Below are positions 9,157 to 18,181 of a DNA stretch of 63,227 bases, one piece after another. Numbering within the stretch: position 1 is the stretch's first letter; every line of letters starts with the position of its first letter. Position numbers and translations under genes: made by a program. The stretch lies in contig CAUJEM010000037.1 in NCBI GenBank assembly GCA_963169915.1, positions 1 to 63,227 of the forward strand, read 5' to 3'. The notes beneath the pieces were generated by a model, which ran no database searches, was not told the DNA's origin, and saw nothing but the letters and a program-made list of their open reading frames with translations. The DNA is from Myxococcota bacterium. Its GTDB lineage: Bacteria > Myxococcota_A > Polyangia > Polyangiales > Polyangiaceae.

Positions 9157-10485
9157 ATGTCTCTCCTCGGTAGGTTCTCGAACATCGGTAAAGTGCCGGA
9201 GCTGCGTAAGCGCATCGCGTTCACGCTGCTCGTCATCGCGGTCTACCGTGTCGGGGCGTTCATCACCACGCCCGGCGTGGACCGCGAGGCCATGCGCAGC
9301 GCCGTGTCCCAGCAGGGTGGGCTGCTCAACATCTTCAACCTGTTCTCCGGCGGCGCGCTGTCGAACCTCTCGGTGTTCGCGCTCGGCATCATGCCGTACA
9401 TCACGGCGAGCATCATCATGCAGCTCATGGGCATGGTGTCCAAGCAGGTGGAGGAGCTGAAGAAAGAGGGGGAGGCGGGCCGCCGCAAGCTCGAGCAATA
9501 CACGCGCTACGGCGCCGTGGGGCTCAGCATCGTGCAGTCCCTGATGATGGCGACGACCTTCGAGGGCATGAACAGCCAAGGAGGCGGCGGGGCCGGCAAC
9601 ATCGTGCTGGATCCGGGGTGGCCATTCCGCTTGATGACGGTCATCACCATGACCACGGGCAGCGCGCTGATCATGTGGTTGGGTGAGCAGGCCACCGAGC
9701 AGGGGATCGGCAACGGCACCAGCATGATCATCTTCGCGGGGATCGTCGCCAGCGTCCCGAACGGCCTGGTGTCGTACTACCAGAGCGTCGGGGGCTCACT
9801 CCAGCCGCTGACGGTGGCCTTGGTCCTGGCGGTCCTCCTGGCCAGCGTGGCCGTGGTCGTGTTCTTCGAGCAAGCGCAGCGGCAGATCCCCATCCAGTAC
9901 GCGCGGCGTCAGGTCGGCCGGCGCATCTATGGCGGGCAGACGGCGCACCTGCCGCTCAAGGTGAACATGGCCAGCATGATCCCGCCCATCTTTGCCTCGA
10001 GCTTGCTGGCCTTCCCGGCCACGCTCGCCAGCTTCAACGTGCCGGGCATGGCGCAGTTTGGTTCGATCATCAACCGCGGGGACTGGGTCTTCAACCTGTT
10101 CTTCGGCGCGCTGATCATCTTTTTCTGCTTCTTCTACACGGCCGTCACCTTTCAGCCGCTGGACGTGGCGGACAACCTGAAGAAGCAGCAGGCCAACATC
10201 CCGGGCATTCGCCCCGGCAAGCAGACGGCGGAGTACATCGACCGTGTCCTCACGCGCTTGACCGTGGGCGGCTCCGTGTATGTCGCCGCCATCTGCATCA
10301 TCCCGGCCGTGGTGGCGCGGGCCTTCAACGTGCCGTTCCAGTTCGGCGGCACCAGTCTGATGATCGTCGTGGGCGTCGCGCTGGAGACGGTCAATCAGGT
10401 GGAGGCGCACGTCATCACCCGCAGCTACGAGGGCGTGACGGGACCACAGACCACGCGGCTCAGCGGTCGTCGGCAGCTCACCTGA
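9157..10485 (+). CDS. secY: Preprotein translocase subunit SecY
   Basis: SecY (442 aa) is the membrane channel of the Sec pathway, moving unfolded proteins across or into the inner membrane with SecE, SecG and SecA. Ten hydrophobic segments are visible. Conserved motifs include RVGAFITTPGVD near TM1, IMPYITASIIMQL (TM2 region), the large cytoplasmic loop YARRQVGRRIYGGQTAHLPLK, and the C-terminal PQTTRLSGRRQLT. The ATG has a good ribosome binding site. secY between rplO and adk is the classical order. Confidence 0.98.
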   Translation: MSLLGRFSNIGKVPELRKRIAFTLLVIAVYRVGAFITTPGVDREAMRSAVSQQGGLLNIFNLFSGGALSNLSVFALGIMPYITASIIMQLMGMVSKQVEELKKEGEAGRRKLEQYTRYGAVGLSIVQSLMMATTFEGMNSQGGGGAGNIVLDPGWPFRLMTVITMTTGSALIMWLGEQATEQGIGNGTSMIIFAGIVASVPNGLVSYYQSVGGSLQPLTVALVLAVLLASVAVVVFFEQAQRQIPIQYARRQVGRRIYGGQTAHLPLKVNMASMIPPIFASSLLAFPATLASFNVPGMAQFGSIINRGDWVFNLFFGALIIFFCFFYTAVTFQPLDVADNLKKQQANIPGIRPGKQTAEYIDRVLTRLTVGGSVYVAAICIIPAVVARAFNVPFQFGGTSLMIVVGVALETVNQVEAHVITRSYEGVTGPQTTRLSGRRQLT

Positions 10486-10503
10486 GCGGAGGGGTTGAAG
10501 GAG

Positions 10504-11127
10504 ATGCGAGTAGTACTGTTGGGCGCGCCCGCGAGCGGCAAGGGAACGCAGGGCCAGCTCCTGTCGGAGCGGCACGGCATCCCCAAGATCTCCACGGGCG
10601 ACATGCTCCGCGCGGCCAAGGCGGCCGGGACGCCCATGGGCCTCGAGGCCGCGCGCTTCATGAACGAGGGTAAGCTCGTCCCGGATGAGGTGGTCATCGG
10701 GCTCGTCGCCGAGCGCCTCGAGGCGGCAGACTGCGCTCCCGGCTTCATCTTGGACGGCTTCCCCAGGACGGTCCCTCAGGCCGAGGCGCTGGACGCGCTG
10801 CTGGCGAGCAAGGGCATGCCGCTCAGCGTGGTGGTGCAGCTGGACGTCCCGCGGGAGCTGCTGCTCGAGCGAGCGACCCTTCGCCGCACGGATGTCCGGA
10901 CTGGACAAATCTATCACCTCAAGTATAATCCCCCGCCCCCGGACGCTCAGCTCGAGCATCGCGCTGACGACCGGGAAGAGACGGTGAACAAGCGTCTCGT
11001 CGAGTACGACGCGATGACCGCGGCGTTACTGCCCTACTACCATGAGCGCAGCCTGCTGCGCAGGGTGGACGGGGTCGGAACCATGCAGGAAATTACCGAG
11101 CGGCTGGGTCAGGCGCTCGGTACATGA
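10504..11127 (+). CDS. adk: Adenylate kinase
   Basis: Adk (207 aa) interconverts ATP plus AMP with two ADP. The P-loop GAPASGKGTQG (about residues 7-17), AMP-binding STGDMLRAA, the GFILDGFPRTVPQAE segment, and the LID region with IYHLKYNPP and DDREETVNKRL are visible. The LID is slightly shorter than in E. coli and lacks zinc-type cysteines. The ATG at 10504 begins MRVVLLGAP; a TTG three codons upstream is less likely. The stop overlaps the infA ATG. No methionine aminopeptidase gene follows. Confidence 0.97.
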   Translation: MRVVLLGAPASGKGTQGQLLSERHGIPKISTGDMLRAAKAAGTPMGLEAARFMNEGKLVPDEVVIGLVAERLEAADCAPGFILDGFPRTVPQAEALDALLASKGMPLSVVVQLDVPRELLLERATLRRTDVRTGQIYHLKYNPPPPDAQLEHRADDREETVNKRLVEYDAMTAALLPYYHERSLLRRVDGVGTMQEITERLGQALGT

Positions 11128-11369
11128 GGAAGGAAGAGGCGCAGACAGAGCAGGGCAGGCAAGAGCGAGGCGTCGTCGTCGAGGTGCTCCCCAGACTAAT
11201 GTTCAGGGTACGGCTCGACGAAGGTGCGCTAGTCACCGCCAGCATCAGCCCTTCCCTCCGGCGCGTCATCGTGAGACTCATCGCAGGCTCTGAGGTCTTG
11301 GTAACCCGAACCCACCGCGATCCCCACCGAGCCAGCATCGTCCAGCTAGCAGCGAGCAAGAAGCCATGA
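11124..11369 (+). CDS. infA: Translation initiation factor IF-1, divergent
   Basis: IF-1 binds the 30S A site during initiation. This 81-residue protein has the S1/OB-fold signature [19 protein letters not shown] (residues about 16-34) and a matching [14 protein letters not shown] strand. It differs from typical IF-1: about eight extra N-terminal residues, and a changed C-terminal part ([12 protein letters not shown]) where most bacteria have a DLTRGRI-type sequence. Context between adk and rpmJ supports the assignment. It overlaps both neighbours by four bases. Confidence 0.85.
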   Translation: MRKEEAQTEQGRQERGVVVEVLPRLMFRVRLDEGALVTASISPSLRRVIVRLIAGSEVLVTRTHRDPHRASIVQLAASKKP

Positions 11370-11479
11370 AGGTCAGGCCAAGCGTCAAGAAGATTTGTGA
11401 CAAGTGTAAGATCGTGAAGCGCAGCGGCGTCGTGCGTGTGCTTTGCGCCAACCCACGCCACAAGCAGCGCCAGGGCTGA
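11366..11479 (+). CDS. rpmJ: 50S ribosomal protein L36, zinc form
   Basis: L36 is a 37-residue zinc-ribbon protein of the large subunit. [19 protein letters not shown] and the C-terminal [11 protein letters not shown] match the family, with zinc ligands Cys11, Cys14, Cys27 and His32. Its ATG overlaps the infA stop as ATGA, and rpsM follows 10 bases later. Confidence 0.96.
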   Translation: MKVRPSVKKICDKCKIVKRSGVVRVLCANPRHKQRQG

Positions 11480-11489
11480 GAGGAAAGAC

Positions 11490-11855
11490 ATGGCACGTAT
11501 CGCAGGAGTCGATCTCCCCCGCCGGAAGCAGATCCGTTACGCTCTCCGCTACATCTACGGCATCGGTGACTTCACCGCGGTGATGCTGTGCGAGAAGGCT
11601 GGCATCCCTCAGGACCGCAAGGTCGAGGAGCTGAGCGACGCAGACATCAAGGCCATCCGTGACGCCATCGAGGCGCACGCCAAGGTCGAGGGTGATCTGC
11701 GGCGTGAGGTGCAGCAGAGCATCAAGCGGCTGATGGACTTGGGCTCTTATCGCGGGCTTCGTCATCGGCGTGGTCTGCCCGTGCGTGGTCAGCGCACTCA
11801 CACCAACGCACGGACCCGCAAGGGTCCGCGCAAGAGCCTCGCGCGGAAATCCTGA
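11490..11855 (+). CDS. rpsM: 30S ribosomal protein S13
   Basis: S13 (121 aa) is in the 30S head and contacts the P-site tRNA and L5. [60 protein letters not shown] and the basic KGPRK tail are diagnostic. The ATG at 11490 has an AGAGGAAAG ribosome binding site; homology begins there. Confidence 0.98.
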   Translation: MARIAGVDLPRRKQIRYALRYIYGIGDFTAVMLCEKAGIPQDRKVEELSDADIKAIRDAIEAHAKVEGDLRREVQQSIKRLMDLGSYRGLRHRRGLPVRGQRTHTNARTRKGPRKSLARKS

Positions 11856-11872
11856 GGCGATAGGGAAGCATC

Positions 11873-12274
11873 ATGGCCAGTCCCCAGACCAAGAAGGCTC
11901 GTGGCGGCAAGAAGGTCGTTCGCAAGAACGTCCCGATGGGCATCTGTCACATCCAGTCCACCTTCAACAACACCATCGTCACGATCACGGACATCAACGG
12001 CGGCGCCATCTCGGCGGCCAGCTCCGGATCGCGCGGCTTCAAGGGCTCGCGCAAGAGCACGCCCTTCGCGGCGCAGCTCGCGGCGGAAGAGGCGGCTCGG
12101 CGCGCCATGGATCACGGGATGCGCTCGGTGGCGGTGTTCGTGAAGGGACCGGGCGCGGGGCGAGAGAGCGCGCTGCGGGCGCTCCAGCAGACGGGCTTCA
12201 AGGTGACGCTCGTCCGTGACGTCACGCCCATCCCGCACAACGGGTGCCGCCCTCCCAAGCGCCGGCGGGTCTAG
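11873..12274 (+). CDS. rpsK: 30S ribosomal protein S11
   Basis: S11 (133 aa) forms the 30S platform and the E-site mRNA path. [37 protein letters not shown] and the C-terminal [18 protein letters not shown] are typical. In many bacteria rpsD follows; here the next gene is rpoA after a 208-base gap. Confidence 0.98.
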   Translation: MASPQTKKARGGKKVVRKNVPMGICHIQSTFNNTIVTITDINGGAISAASSGSRGFKGSRKSTPFAAQLAAEEAARRAMDHGMRSVAVFVKGPGAGRESALRALQQTGFKVTLVRDVTPIPHNGCRPPKRRRV

Positions 12275-12482
12275 CCGCGGCGTCGGGTGGCGCGAGAGGC
12301 TCCTTCCCCCTGAGGGTGAGGGGGCCTCGTTTGGCTCTTGGAGGGTCCGCGCCTCCTGGCGAGCGCTCAAGGTAGTAGTGAATAGGTTTCGATGCGGGCA
12401 GGCCGCGGAGTGAGACGGAGAGCGGATTCTCTTTCTGACTCGGGACGGTCGCGCAAACCCCAGACACAGAGGAGACAGCAGC
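12275..12482 (+). promoter_or_regulatory. Spacer and leader before rpoA
   Basis: This 208-base gap takes the place where rpsD is usually found. It contains a hairpin (12296-12300 with 12324-12328, with an inner C-run/G-run pairing) that could be an attenuator or processing site. A GAGGAG ribosome binding site precedes the rpoA ATG. No remnant of rpsD is recognisable. I cannot point to a clear promoter. Confidence 0.4.
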
Positions 12483-13508
12483 ATGGTGACCCCGATGATG
12501 AGCCGCAACTGGCGTGAGCTGATTCGACCGAAGGCCATCCAGCTCGAGCCCGAGAGCAGCACGGAATTTTACGGGAAATTTACCTGTGAGCCGCTGGAGC
12601 GCGGCTTCGGGATCACCATCGGCAACTCCCTGCGGCGCGTGCTCTTGGCCTCACTCCAAGGCGCGGCCATCACGGCGGTGCGGCTGGACGGGGCCCTCCA
12701 CGAGTTCACCACCATCCCGGACGTCTTGGAGGACGTGACGGACATCATCCTCAACCTCAAAGAGGTGGTGTTCAAGGCGGAGCACCCACGGGTGTACACC
12801 GTGCGGATCGACAAAGAGGGCCCGGGGCCGGTCACTGGCGCGGACATCAAGACGGTGGACGGCCTCACGGTGCTCAACCCGGACAAGCTCATCGCCACGC
12901 TCGACAAGAAGGGGCCGCTCTCCATGGAGCTGACCGTCAGCGTCGGGCGCGGCTACGTGCCGGCTGAGCGCAACAAGACGACGGGCATGCCCATCGGCAC
13001 CATCCCCATCGACGCGCTGTTCTCCCCGATCCGCAAGGTCAACTACACGGTGCAGAACGCGCGCGTCGGGCAGCAGACCGACTACGACAAGCTGGTGCTC
13101 GAGGTGTGGACGGACGGCGCGGTCAGGCCGGTGGACGCCGTCGCCTACGCGGCGAAGATCTTGAAGGAGCAGCTCTCCATCTGGATCAACTTCGAGGAGG
13201 TCGAGGAGACCAGCTACGCCAGCCCCGGCTCGAGCGAGGAGCCGCTCAACGAGCACCTGTTCCGGTCCGTGGATGAGCTGGAGCTGTCGGTCCGGTCGGC
13301 CAACTGCCTCCAGAACGCGAGCATCACGCTCATCGGGGAGCTCGTGCAGCGCACCGAGCAGGACATGCTCAAGACGAAGAACTTCGGGCGCAAGTCGCTC
13401 AAGGAGATCAAGGAGATCCTTGGGACCATGGGGTTGGGCCTGGGGATGAAGTTCGACAACTGGCCACAGATGCTGGAGCGCTGGAAGCAAGCGCAGGCGC
13501 AGAGCTAG
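12483..13508 (+). CDS. rpoA: RNA polymerase alpha subunit
   Basis: RpoA (341 aa) dimerises to start RNA polymerase assembly, and its C-terminal domain binds UP elements and activators. The N-terminal domain shows [23 protein letters not shown]; the middle has [26 protein letters not shown]; the C-terminal domain has the helix-hairpin-helix region [15 protein letters not shown] and [15 protein letters not shown]. Full length with a normal linker. An N-terminal [16 protein letters not shown] matches the usual start. rplQ follows 32 bases later. Confidence 0.98.
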   Translation: MVTPMMSRNWRELIRPKAIQLEPESSTEFYGKFTCEPLERGFGITIGNSLRRVLLASLQGAAITAVRLDGALHEFTTIPDVLEDVTDIILNLKEVVFKAEHPRVYTVRIDKEGPGPVTGADIKTVDGLTVLNPDKLIATLDKKGPLSMELTVSVGRGYVPAERNKTTGMPIGTIPIDALFSPIRKVNYTVQNARVGQQTDYDKLVLEVWTDGAVRPVDAVAYAAKILKEQLSIWINFEEVEETSYASPGSSEEPLNEHLFRSVDELELSVRSANCLQNASITLIGELVQRTEQDMLKTKNFGRKSLKEIKEILGTMGLGLGMKFDNWPQMLERWKQAQAQS

Positions 13509-13540
13509 TCAAGCCACGCAGCTTTCGAAGGTAGAGAACC

Positions 13541-14002
13541 ATGCGTCACCTCAATTCTGGTCGTAAATTTGGCCGCAACACCTCGCACCGCCGCGCCATG
13601 TTCCGGGCCTTGGCCTCGAACCTCGTGGAGCACGAGCGCATCGAGACGACGGACGCCAAGGCGAAGGAGCTCCGGCGGATCGCCGAGCGCCTCGTCACGC
13701 GCGCGCTTCGCCTAGGGCCGGTGGCGTTCACGCCCCAGGCTGAGCTCAGCGTGGAGGATCGCGCGCGCCGGCTCGCTGCACAGCAGCAGGTGGGCGCTTA
13801 CATCCGCCGGTTTGCCGTCCTGGAGCAGGACGGGCAAGAGGTCCGGGTGGATCTGGTGGAGAAGCTCTTCTTGGACCTCGCCAAGCGCTTCCAGGGCCGT
13901 CCCGGTGGCTACACGCGCATCATCAAGCTCGGCAACCGCCGTGGCGACAACGCCCCAATGAGCATCATCGAGTTCGTGGAGGCGGGCACCGGCAAGTCCT
14001 GA
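13541..14002 (+). CDS. rplQ: 50S ribosomal protein L17
   Basis: L17 (153 aa) is a large-subunit protein next to the tunnel exit. MRHLNSGRKFGRNTSHRRAMFRALASNL and the later GGYTRIIKLGNRRGDNAPM are diagnostic. The central part (about residues 55-100) is longer than the E. coli protein apart from its tail. It is the last gene of the alpha operon and is followed by a strong hairpin. Confidence 0.97.
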   Translation: MRHLNSGRKFGRNTSHRRAMFRALASNLVEHERIETTDAKAKELRRIAERLVTRALRLGPVAFTPQAELSVEDRARRLAAQQQVGAYIRRFAVLEQDGQEVRVDLVEKLFLDLAKRFQGRPGGYTRIIKLGNRRGDNAPMSIIEFVEAGTGKS

Positions 14003-14019
14003 GCCCGTAGCGTCGCAGG

Positions 14020-14061
14020 CGCCTGAGCCTGACCACGGCGAACGCCGTGGCGGCTCAGGCG
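14020..14061. terminator. Compound hairpin ending the ribosomal cluster
   Basis: A 10-bp stem (14020-14029 with 14052-14061) encloses a second stem (14033-14039 with 14044-14050). A short T-containing stretch follows on the plus strand. It lies between rplQ (plus) and a convergent minus-strand gene ending at 14071, so it may terminate both. Confidence 0.7.
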
Positions 14062-14070
14062 TCGCTCATT

Positions 14071-15876
14071 TCAGGGCCTACGGGCGGAGGCGCCGGCGCC
14101 GTCGGACGGGGGCACGGCGTCCGGCGAGGAGGCGCCGGCGCCGTCGGATGGGGGCGCGGCGTCTGGCGCGGGGGCGCTGGCGCCGTCGGATGGGGGCGCG
14201 GCGTCCGGCGCGGAGGCGCCGGCGCTGTCGGACGGGGGCGCGGCGTCTGGCGCGGGGGCGCCGGCGTCGTCGGAGGGGGGGCGCCGCGCTCGGGCAGCAG
14301 CGCTGCCGGTCGAGGGCTCGGTGGGCTCCAGGGGCTCGGGCGGGGGCTCCCCCGCGGGCTGGGCGCGACCGCGGCGGAAGGCGAGGAGGCCGATGGCGAC
14401 CGCGCCGAGCAGCGCGAGCGCGCCCGCGCCGAGGTACCGCGCCCTCGAGGGCGCCGCGCTGAGCTCGCCGCGCTCGGTGCTGGCGAGCAGGCGCCGAGCG
14501 CGCTCGTTGCCGGGCGCCAGCTCCAGCGCTTGACGGAGCGCGGCAGAGTCGATGACCCCTTGCTCGAGCCAGCGGCTCACGTCGAGCGTCAGTCGGAGGC
14601 TCGTGATGGTCTTGCGCTCCTGTTCGCTGTCGCTGAGGCGCTCTGCCCGCAAGAGCGCGTCGAGCGCGGCCTCCGGATCTTGCTCGAAGCTGCTCTCGGC
14701 GAAGCGCAGGTAGCTCGCGCTCAGCGTCGCGCGCTCCGGGAATGCAGGGTCACGGGTGAGCAGCGCGTCGAAGGCCTGCTTCTGCTCCAGGAGCTGACCT
14801 CGCGCGCCGGCGGCCACGCCGCGCTCGAAGAGCGCCTCGACCTCCGCGGAGCGGAGCCGGTCGAACTCCATGAACAGCTCACGCGCCAGCCGATCCCAGC
14901 TCCAGTCGCGCGGCGGGCGCTTCCCCGAGAGGTCTTCGTAAGCGTCGCGCAGCTGCCACAGGCTCGCCTCGCCCAGGAGTGTGACCGCTTGGCGAGCGGC
15001 CTCACGCACCTGGGCCCGCTCGGAGTTGGCAAAGGAGATGATGACGCGCGCGGCGTCGAGATCCTTGGTCCGGCCATAGGCGCGCAGGGCGTCCGCCAGC
15101 ACCGCCTGATCCGGCGTCTGGAGGACCTCGCTCGGGATGCTCTTGCCCAGCGTGTCGAGCAGCCGGCTGGCCCAGCGCCCTACCTTCTCGGCGGGGTGCC
15201 GGCGCGCCTCGATCAGGGCTGGAAGCGCGGCGTCACCCATCTTCTCGAGCCGGAGCTGGACGTCGACTCGGAGCAGCTCCCCAAAGCGAACGAAGAGACC
15301 GATCAGCTCTCGGGTGGCTTCGACCGTCCCTACCTGCGCCAAGGCCCGGGCGAGGCCGAGCAGCTGGGTCAGCTCACGCCATGGCCGCGACGTCGGCTCC
15401 GCGGCGTCGAGGGCCAAGCCGAGGTAGTCCGGCGTCACGACCTTCCCGCGTTGCCCGGAGGACGCGAGCCGCTCCCGCTCGGCCTTGCGCCCCTGCTCAC
15501 GGAGCCGATCGAGGAGCTGTCGGAGACGCTCCCGCTCGGCCTGCTTGGCGAGCTCGTCGATCTTGGCCGCGATGGCTGGGACGTGGTGGGCCTGCAGCTC
15601 GAGCAGCTCGGCCCGCGCCGCCTCCCGCGCCGCGGCGTCCGTCCCCGTCAGGCGCCCGAGCAGCTCGGCGAGGTCTTGGAGCTCCGAGGGGGAAGCGGGC
15701 GGGAGCTGGAGCGAGGGGACGCTGGGCAGCGGTGGCAGGCTGCGGCTGGGGGCCGCGCTCGGCGCCGGCGCGTCGCTGGGCACCTGCGCGACGGCCACCG
15801 GGACGGCGTGGAGGCTGGTGCCCAGGAGCCCTAGCGCGAGCCAGGGGTGCACGGGCGCTCGTCGATGGCGGCTCAC
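14071..15876 (-). CDS. Membrane-anchored envelope protein with repeat tail
   Basis: A protein of about 601 aa that I do not recognise as a named family. It starts with a likely signal peptide (HPWLALGLLGTSLHAVPVAVAQ), then a Pro/Ser stretch, a charged helical or coiled-coil region (AAKIDELAKQAERERLRQLL), and a long alpha-helical part with HEAT/TPR-like periodicity. One strong membrane segment (YLGAGALALLGAVAIGLLAF) lies about 100 residues from the end. The tail is Pro/Ala/Ser/Asp rich with 14-residue repeats. Predicted topology is a periplasmic body with a cytoplasmic tail. The start is taken as the GTG at 15876 by signal-peptide position; it is uncertain. It lies 16 bases after the acylphosphatase stop. 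Confidence 0.75.
   Translation of the reverse strand: MSRHRRAPVHPWLALGLLGTSLHAVPVAVAQVPSDAPAPSAAPSRSLPPLPSVPSLQLPPASPSELQDLAELLGRLTGTDAAAREAARAELLELQAHHVPAIAAKIDELAKQAERERLRQLLDRLREQGRKAERERLASSGQRGKVVTPDYLGLALDAAEPTSRPWRELTQLLGLARALAQVGTVEATRELIGLFVRFGELLRVDVQLRLEKMGDAALPALIEARRHPAEKVGRWASRLLDTLGKSIPSEVLQTPDQAVLADALRAYGRTKDLDAARVIISFANSERAQVREAARQAVTLLGEASLWQLRDAYEDLSGKRPPRDWSWDRLARELFMEFDRLRSAEVEALFERGVAAGARGQLLEQKQAFDALLTRDPAFPERATLSASYLRFAESSFEQDPEAALDALLRAERLSDSEQERKTITSLRLTLDVSRWLEQGVIDSAALRQALELAPGNERARRLLASTERGELSAAPSRARYLGAGALALLGAVAIGLLAFRRGRAQPAGEPPPEPLEPTEPSTGSAAARARRPPSDDAGAPAPDAAPPSDSAGASAPDAAPPSDGASAPAPDAAPPSDGAGASSPDAVPPSDGAGASARRP
14083..14276. repeat. 42-bp tandem repeats (four full units plus partials)
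   Basis: Units at 14101-14142, 14143-14184, 14185-14226 and 14227-14268 are nearly identical, with partial copies on both sides. The unit length of 42 bp is a multiple of three and encodes a 14-residue Pro/Asp/Ala/Gly/Ser repeat of the type PDAAPPSDGAGASA in the minus-strand protein. Such repeats can change copy number without breaking the frame. Confidence 0.9.
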
Positions 15877-15892
15877 GCTCCTCGCGCCCGGC

Positions 15893-16171
15893 TCAGTCCG
15901 TGATGCGGAAATCCGGGAAATCACCGGTGAAGCTGCGCCAGCGGGTCTCCACCCGCTCGACCCGAGCCGCGCTGGGGCCCTTCTGGGCCCAGCCGTACAG
16001 CTCCCGCACCGCCACCTCTTCTCCCTCGGCCAGGACCTCGACGCTGCCATCAGCCCGGTTCTTGACCCAGCCCGTCACGCCCAGGCGCCGCGCTTCGCGC
16101 TGGGTAGAGGCCCGAAAATAGACGCCCTGCACCCTCCCGCGGATCATCAGGTGCAGCTGCTTCAGCGCCAT
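15893..16171 (-). CDS. acyP: Acylphosphatase
   Basis: A 92-residue cytoplasmic enzyme that hydrolyses acyl phosphates such as 1,3-bisphosphoglycerate or acetyl phosphate. The family signature [12 protein letters not shown] carries the phosphate-binding Arg20, and [13 protein letters not shown] carries the catalytic Asn38. Length matches the family. It is transcribed away from the next gene, leaving a 126-base divergent promoter region (16172-16297) in which I see no clear boxes. Confidence 0.96.
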   Translation of the reverse strand: MALKQLHLMIRGRVQGVYFRASTQREARRLGVTGWVKNRADGSVEVLAEGEEVAVRELYGWAQKGPSAARVERVETRWRSFTGDFPDFRITD

Positions 16172-16297
16172 GGTGCCGCTCTAGGTAGCTGACGCACGGG
16201 GCTCGCGCAACCATCGGCCTGCTGGCCAAGCCGCTGGAATTGTGCGGCCGCACGCGTACTTTCCCCGGTCCAGTCAAAAACGTGGTTCGATCGCGCG

Positions 16298-18181
16298 GTG
16301 GCGGTCCGCCGAGCACCCCAAACGCCTGCCGCGCTGACGCGACGCGTGCGCGCGCTCGAGGCTGAGCTCGCTCGGGAGCGGAGGACGTCTCGCGCGCTCC
16401 AGGAGGTCGCCACGGCCTTGGGCGCTACCGGTGAGCTCGACACCCTGCTACCCCTCATCTTGGAGCGCCTGACGGAGTTGGTCGACGCGGAGCGCGCCAC
16501 CTTGCACCTCGTCGACGAGACCGGCAGCGCCCTCGTGCGGCTCCCCGATGACGCTGACGCCACGGAGGTCGTGCGCGTCGAGCTCGGGCGCGGCATCGTG
16601 GGACACGTCGCCCAGACCGGCCAGACGCTCCGCCTCGCCCGCGCCGCCGAAGACCCCCGCTTCGACCCCAGCTTGGACGCGCCGCCCGGCTACCACACCA
16701 AGAGCCTGCTGGCGGCGCCGCTGAAGACCTACCGAGGGCAGACCATCGGGGTGGTCCAGGTGCTCAACAAGCGCGGCTCCCGCGCCTTCACCAGCGACGA
16801 CGAGGCGCTGGTCGCCACCTTCTCTGCGCAGGCCACCGTCGCCATCGAGCTGGCGCGCTCACTGCTCGCGCAGATGGCCAAGAACCGCGAGCTGCTCGCC
16901 GCCACCAGCGAGCTCGAGCGCCGGCTCGCCGATCAACGCCTCCTGCTCGAGCTCGAGCGCACCAGCGCCCAGGCCGCGACCCTGGAGGAGCTGTTGCTGC
17001 CGGTCCTGGTCAAGCTCGCCGTGGCCGTCGACGCGAGCGGTGCCGGCGTGGTGTTGGCCGATGAAGAGAGCGGAGATCTCATCCAGTACGTCGTCGACCG
17101 TGCGCACCCCGAGCACCTCGCGCGGCACGGCATCAAGGCCGGCGAGGGTGTCCTCGTCGCCGCCATGGCCGCGGCCGAGCCGCTGCTCGTCACGGAGGTC
17201 CGCCGAGATCCTCGCTGGCACGAGCGCGCGGAGGGACGCATCCCCTTCGCCTTCGACGTCCTACTGGCGCTGCGCTTGGGTGACGTGGAGGAGCCCATCG
17301 GCGCGTTTGGCATCTACTTCTCCGACCTGGAGTGGCAGAGCGCGGAGCCTCGACACCCGGAGGCTGGGCTCGTCCCCCTGATGGGCGCCAGCCTCACCAC
17401 GCTGGTGCGGCTGTTCTGGGCCGGCAAGCAGCGTGAGCGAGGAGAGCGCCTGGGCGCCATCGGCAAGCTGCTGTCGCAGGTGATCCACGACTTCAAGACG
17501 CCGATGACCGTCATCAGCGGCTACCTGGGCTTGCTGGAGGAGGAGCCCAGCGCGGCCCAGCGCCATGAGTACGTGGAGGAGGCGCTCAAGCAGATTGAGG
17601 TGCTAGCCTCCATGCAGCGTGAGGTGCTGGAGTTCGCACGAGGTGAGAAGCGGCTGTTCGTTCGGCGGGTGCTCGTCGGCAAGTTCCTGGGGGAGCTCAA
17701 GCGTGATCTGGGCCTCGAGCAGAGCGGAGCGCCGGTAGAGCTGCACATGGACGTCGACGCCAAGCTCGAGGCGCGCTTCGACGAGGCGCGCATGGCCCGC
17801 GCGCTCCACAACTTGGCGCGCAACGCGGTGGAGGCCATGGGAGAGCGTGGCGGGGAGCTGACCTTGCGCGCGCGCGGCGCTACCGAGGCGTTGATCTTCG
17901 AGGTGTCGGACACCGGCCCCGGCATCCCCCCCGAGCTGGAGGGGAGGCTGTTCCAGCCCTTCGCCACCCTGGGGAAGACCGACGGCAGCGGCCTCGGGCT
18001 CGCCATCGTCAAGAAGATCGTCGAGGAGCACGGCGGCCGCATCGAGGTGCGCTCGAGCCCCGCGGGCACGACCTTCGAGCTGTGGCTCCCGCAGGTGCGG
18101 CGCGTGCCTCGAGCGGCGCCGCGGTCGGCCGTGGCGCGCGGCGCCGAGCCGCGTGCCACCAGCGCCAAGGTGTCGTCGTGA
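16298..18181 (+). CDS. GAF-domain sensor histidine kinase
   Basis: A soluble histidine kinase of 627 aa with no membrane segment. A short N-terminal coiled coil leads to a first GAF domain (about residues 50-195, with RGIVGHVAQTGQTLRL and APLKTYRGQTIGVVQVLNK) and a second, more divergent one (about 230-375). The H-box is QVIHDFKTPM with His397; Asp follows the His instead of the more common Glu. The ATPase domain has NLARNAVEAM (N box), DTGPGIP (G1) and GSGLGLAIV (G2). The start is a GTG at 16298. The stop overlaps the next gene as GTGA, linking it to an Fe-S protein. No receiver domain or response regulator is nearby. Confidence 0.9.
   Translation: MAVRRAPQTPAALTRRVRALEAELARERRTSRALQEVATALGATGELDTLLPLILERLTELVDAERATLHLVDETGSALVRLPDDADATEVVRVELGRGIVGHVAQTGQTLRLARAAEDPRFDPSLDAPPGYHTKSLLAAPLKTYRGQTIGVVQVLNKRGSRAFTSDDEALVATFSAQATVAIELARSLLAQMAKNRELLAATSELERRLADQRLLLELERTSAQAATLEELLLPVLVKLAVAVDASGAGVVLADEESGDLIQYVVDRAHPEHLARHGIKAGEGVLVAAMAAAEPLLVTEVRRDPRWHERAEGRIPFAFDVLLALRLGDVEEPIGAFGIYFSDLEWQSAEPRHPEAGLVPLMGASLTTLVRLFWAGKQRERGERLGAIGKLLSQVIHDFKTPMTVISGYLGLLEEEPSAAQRHEYVEEALKQIEVLASMQREVLEFARGEKRLFVRRVLVGKFLGELKRDLGLEQSGAPVELHMDVDAKLEARFDEARMARALHNLARNAVEAMGERGGELTLRARGATEALIFEVSDTGPGIPPELEGRLFQPFATLGKTDGSGLGLAIVKKIVEEHGGRIEVRSSPAGTTFELWLPQVRRVPRAAPRSAVARGAEPRATSAKVSS

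Noticed and set aside
9796..10959. 387-codon minus-strand frame across secY and adk
   Set aside because: Antisense shadow of two certain genes.
14047..15834. 595-codon open frame on the plus strand
   Set aside because: Antisense to the membrane-anchored repeat protein; Arg/Gly/Leu/Glu-rich product with no motif. Long antisense frames are expected at this GC content.
16275..16300. GGTTCGA-like T-loop sequence suggesting a tRNA
   Set aside because: No acceptor, anticodon or D arms can be formed around it.
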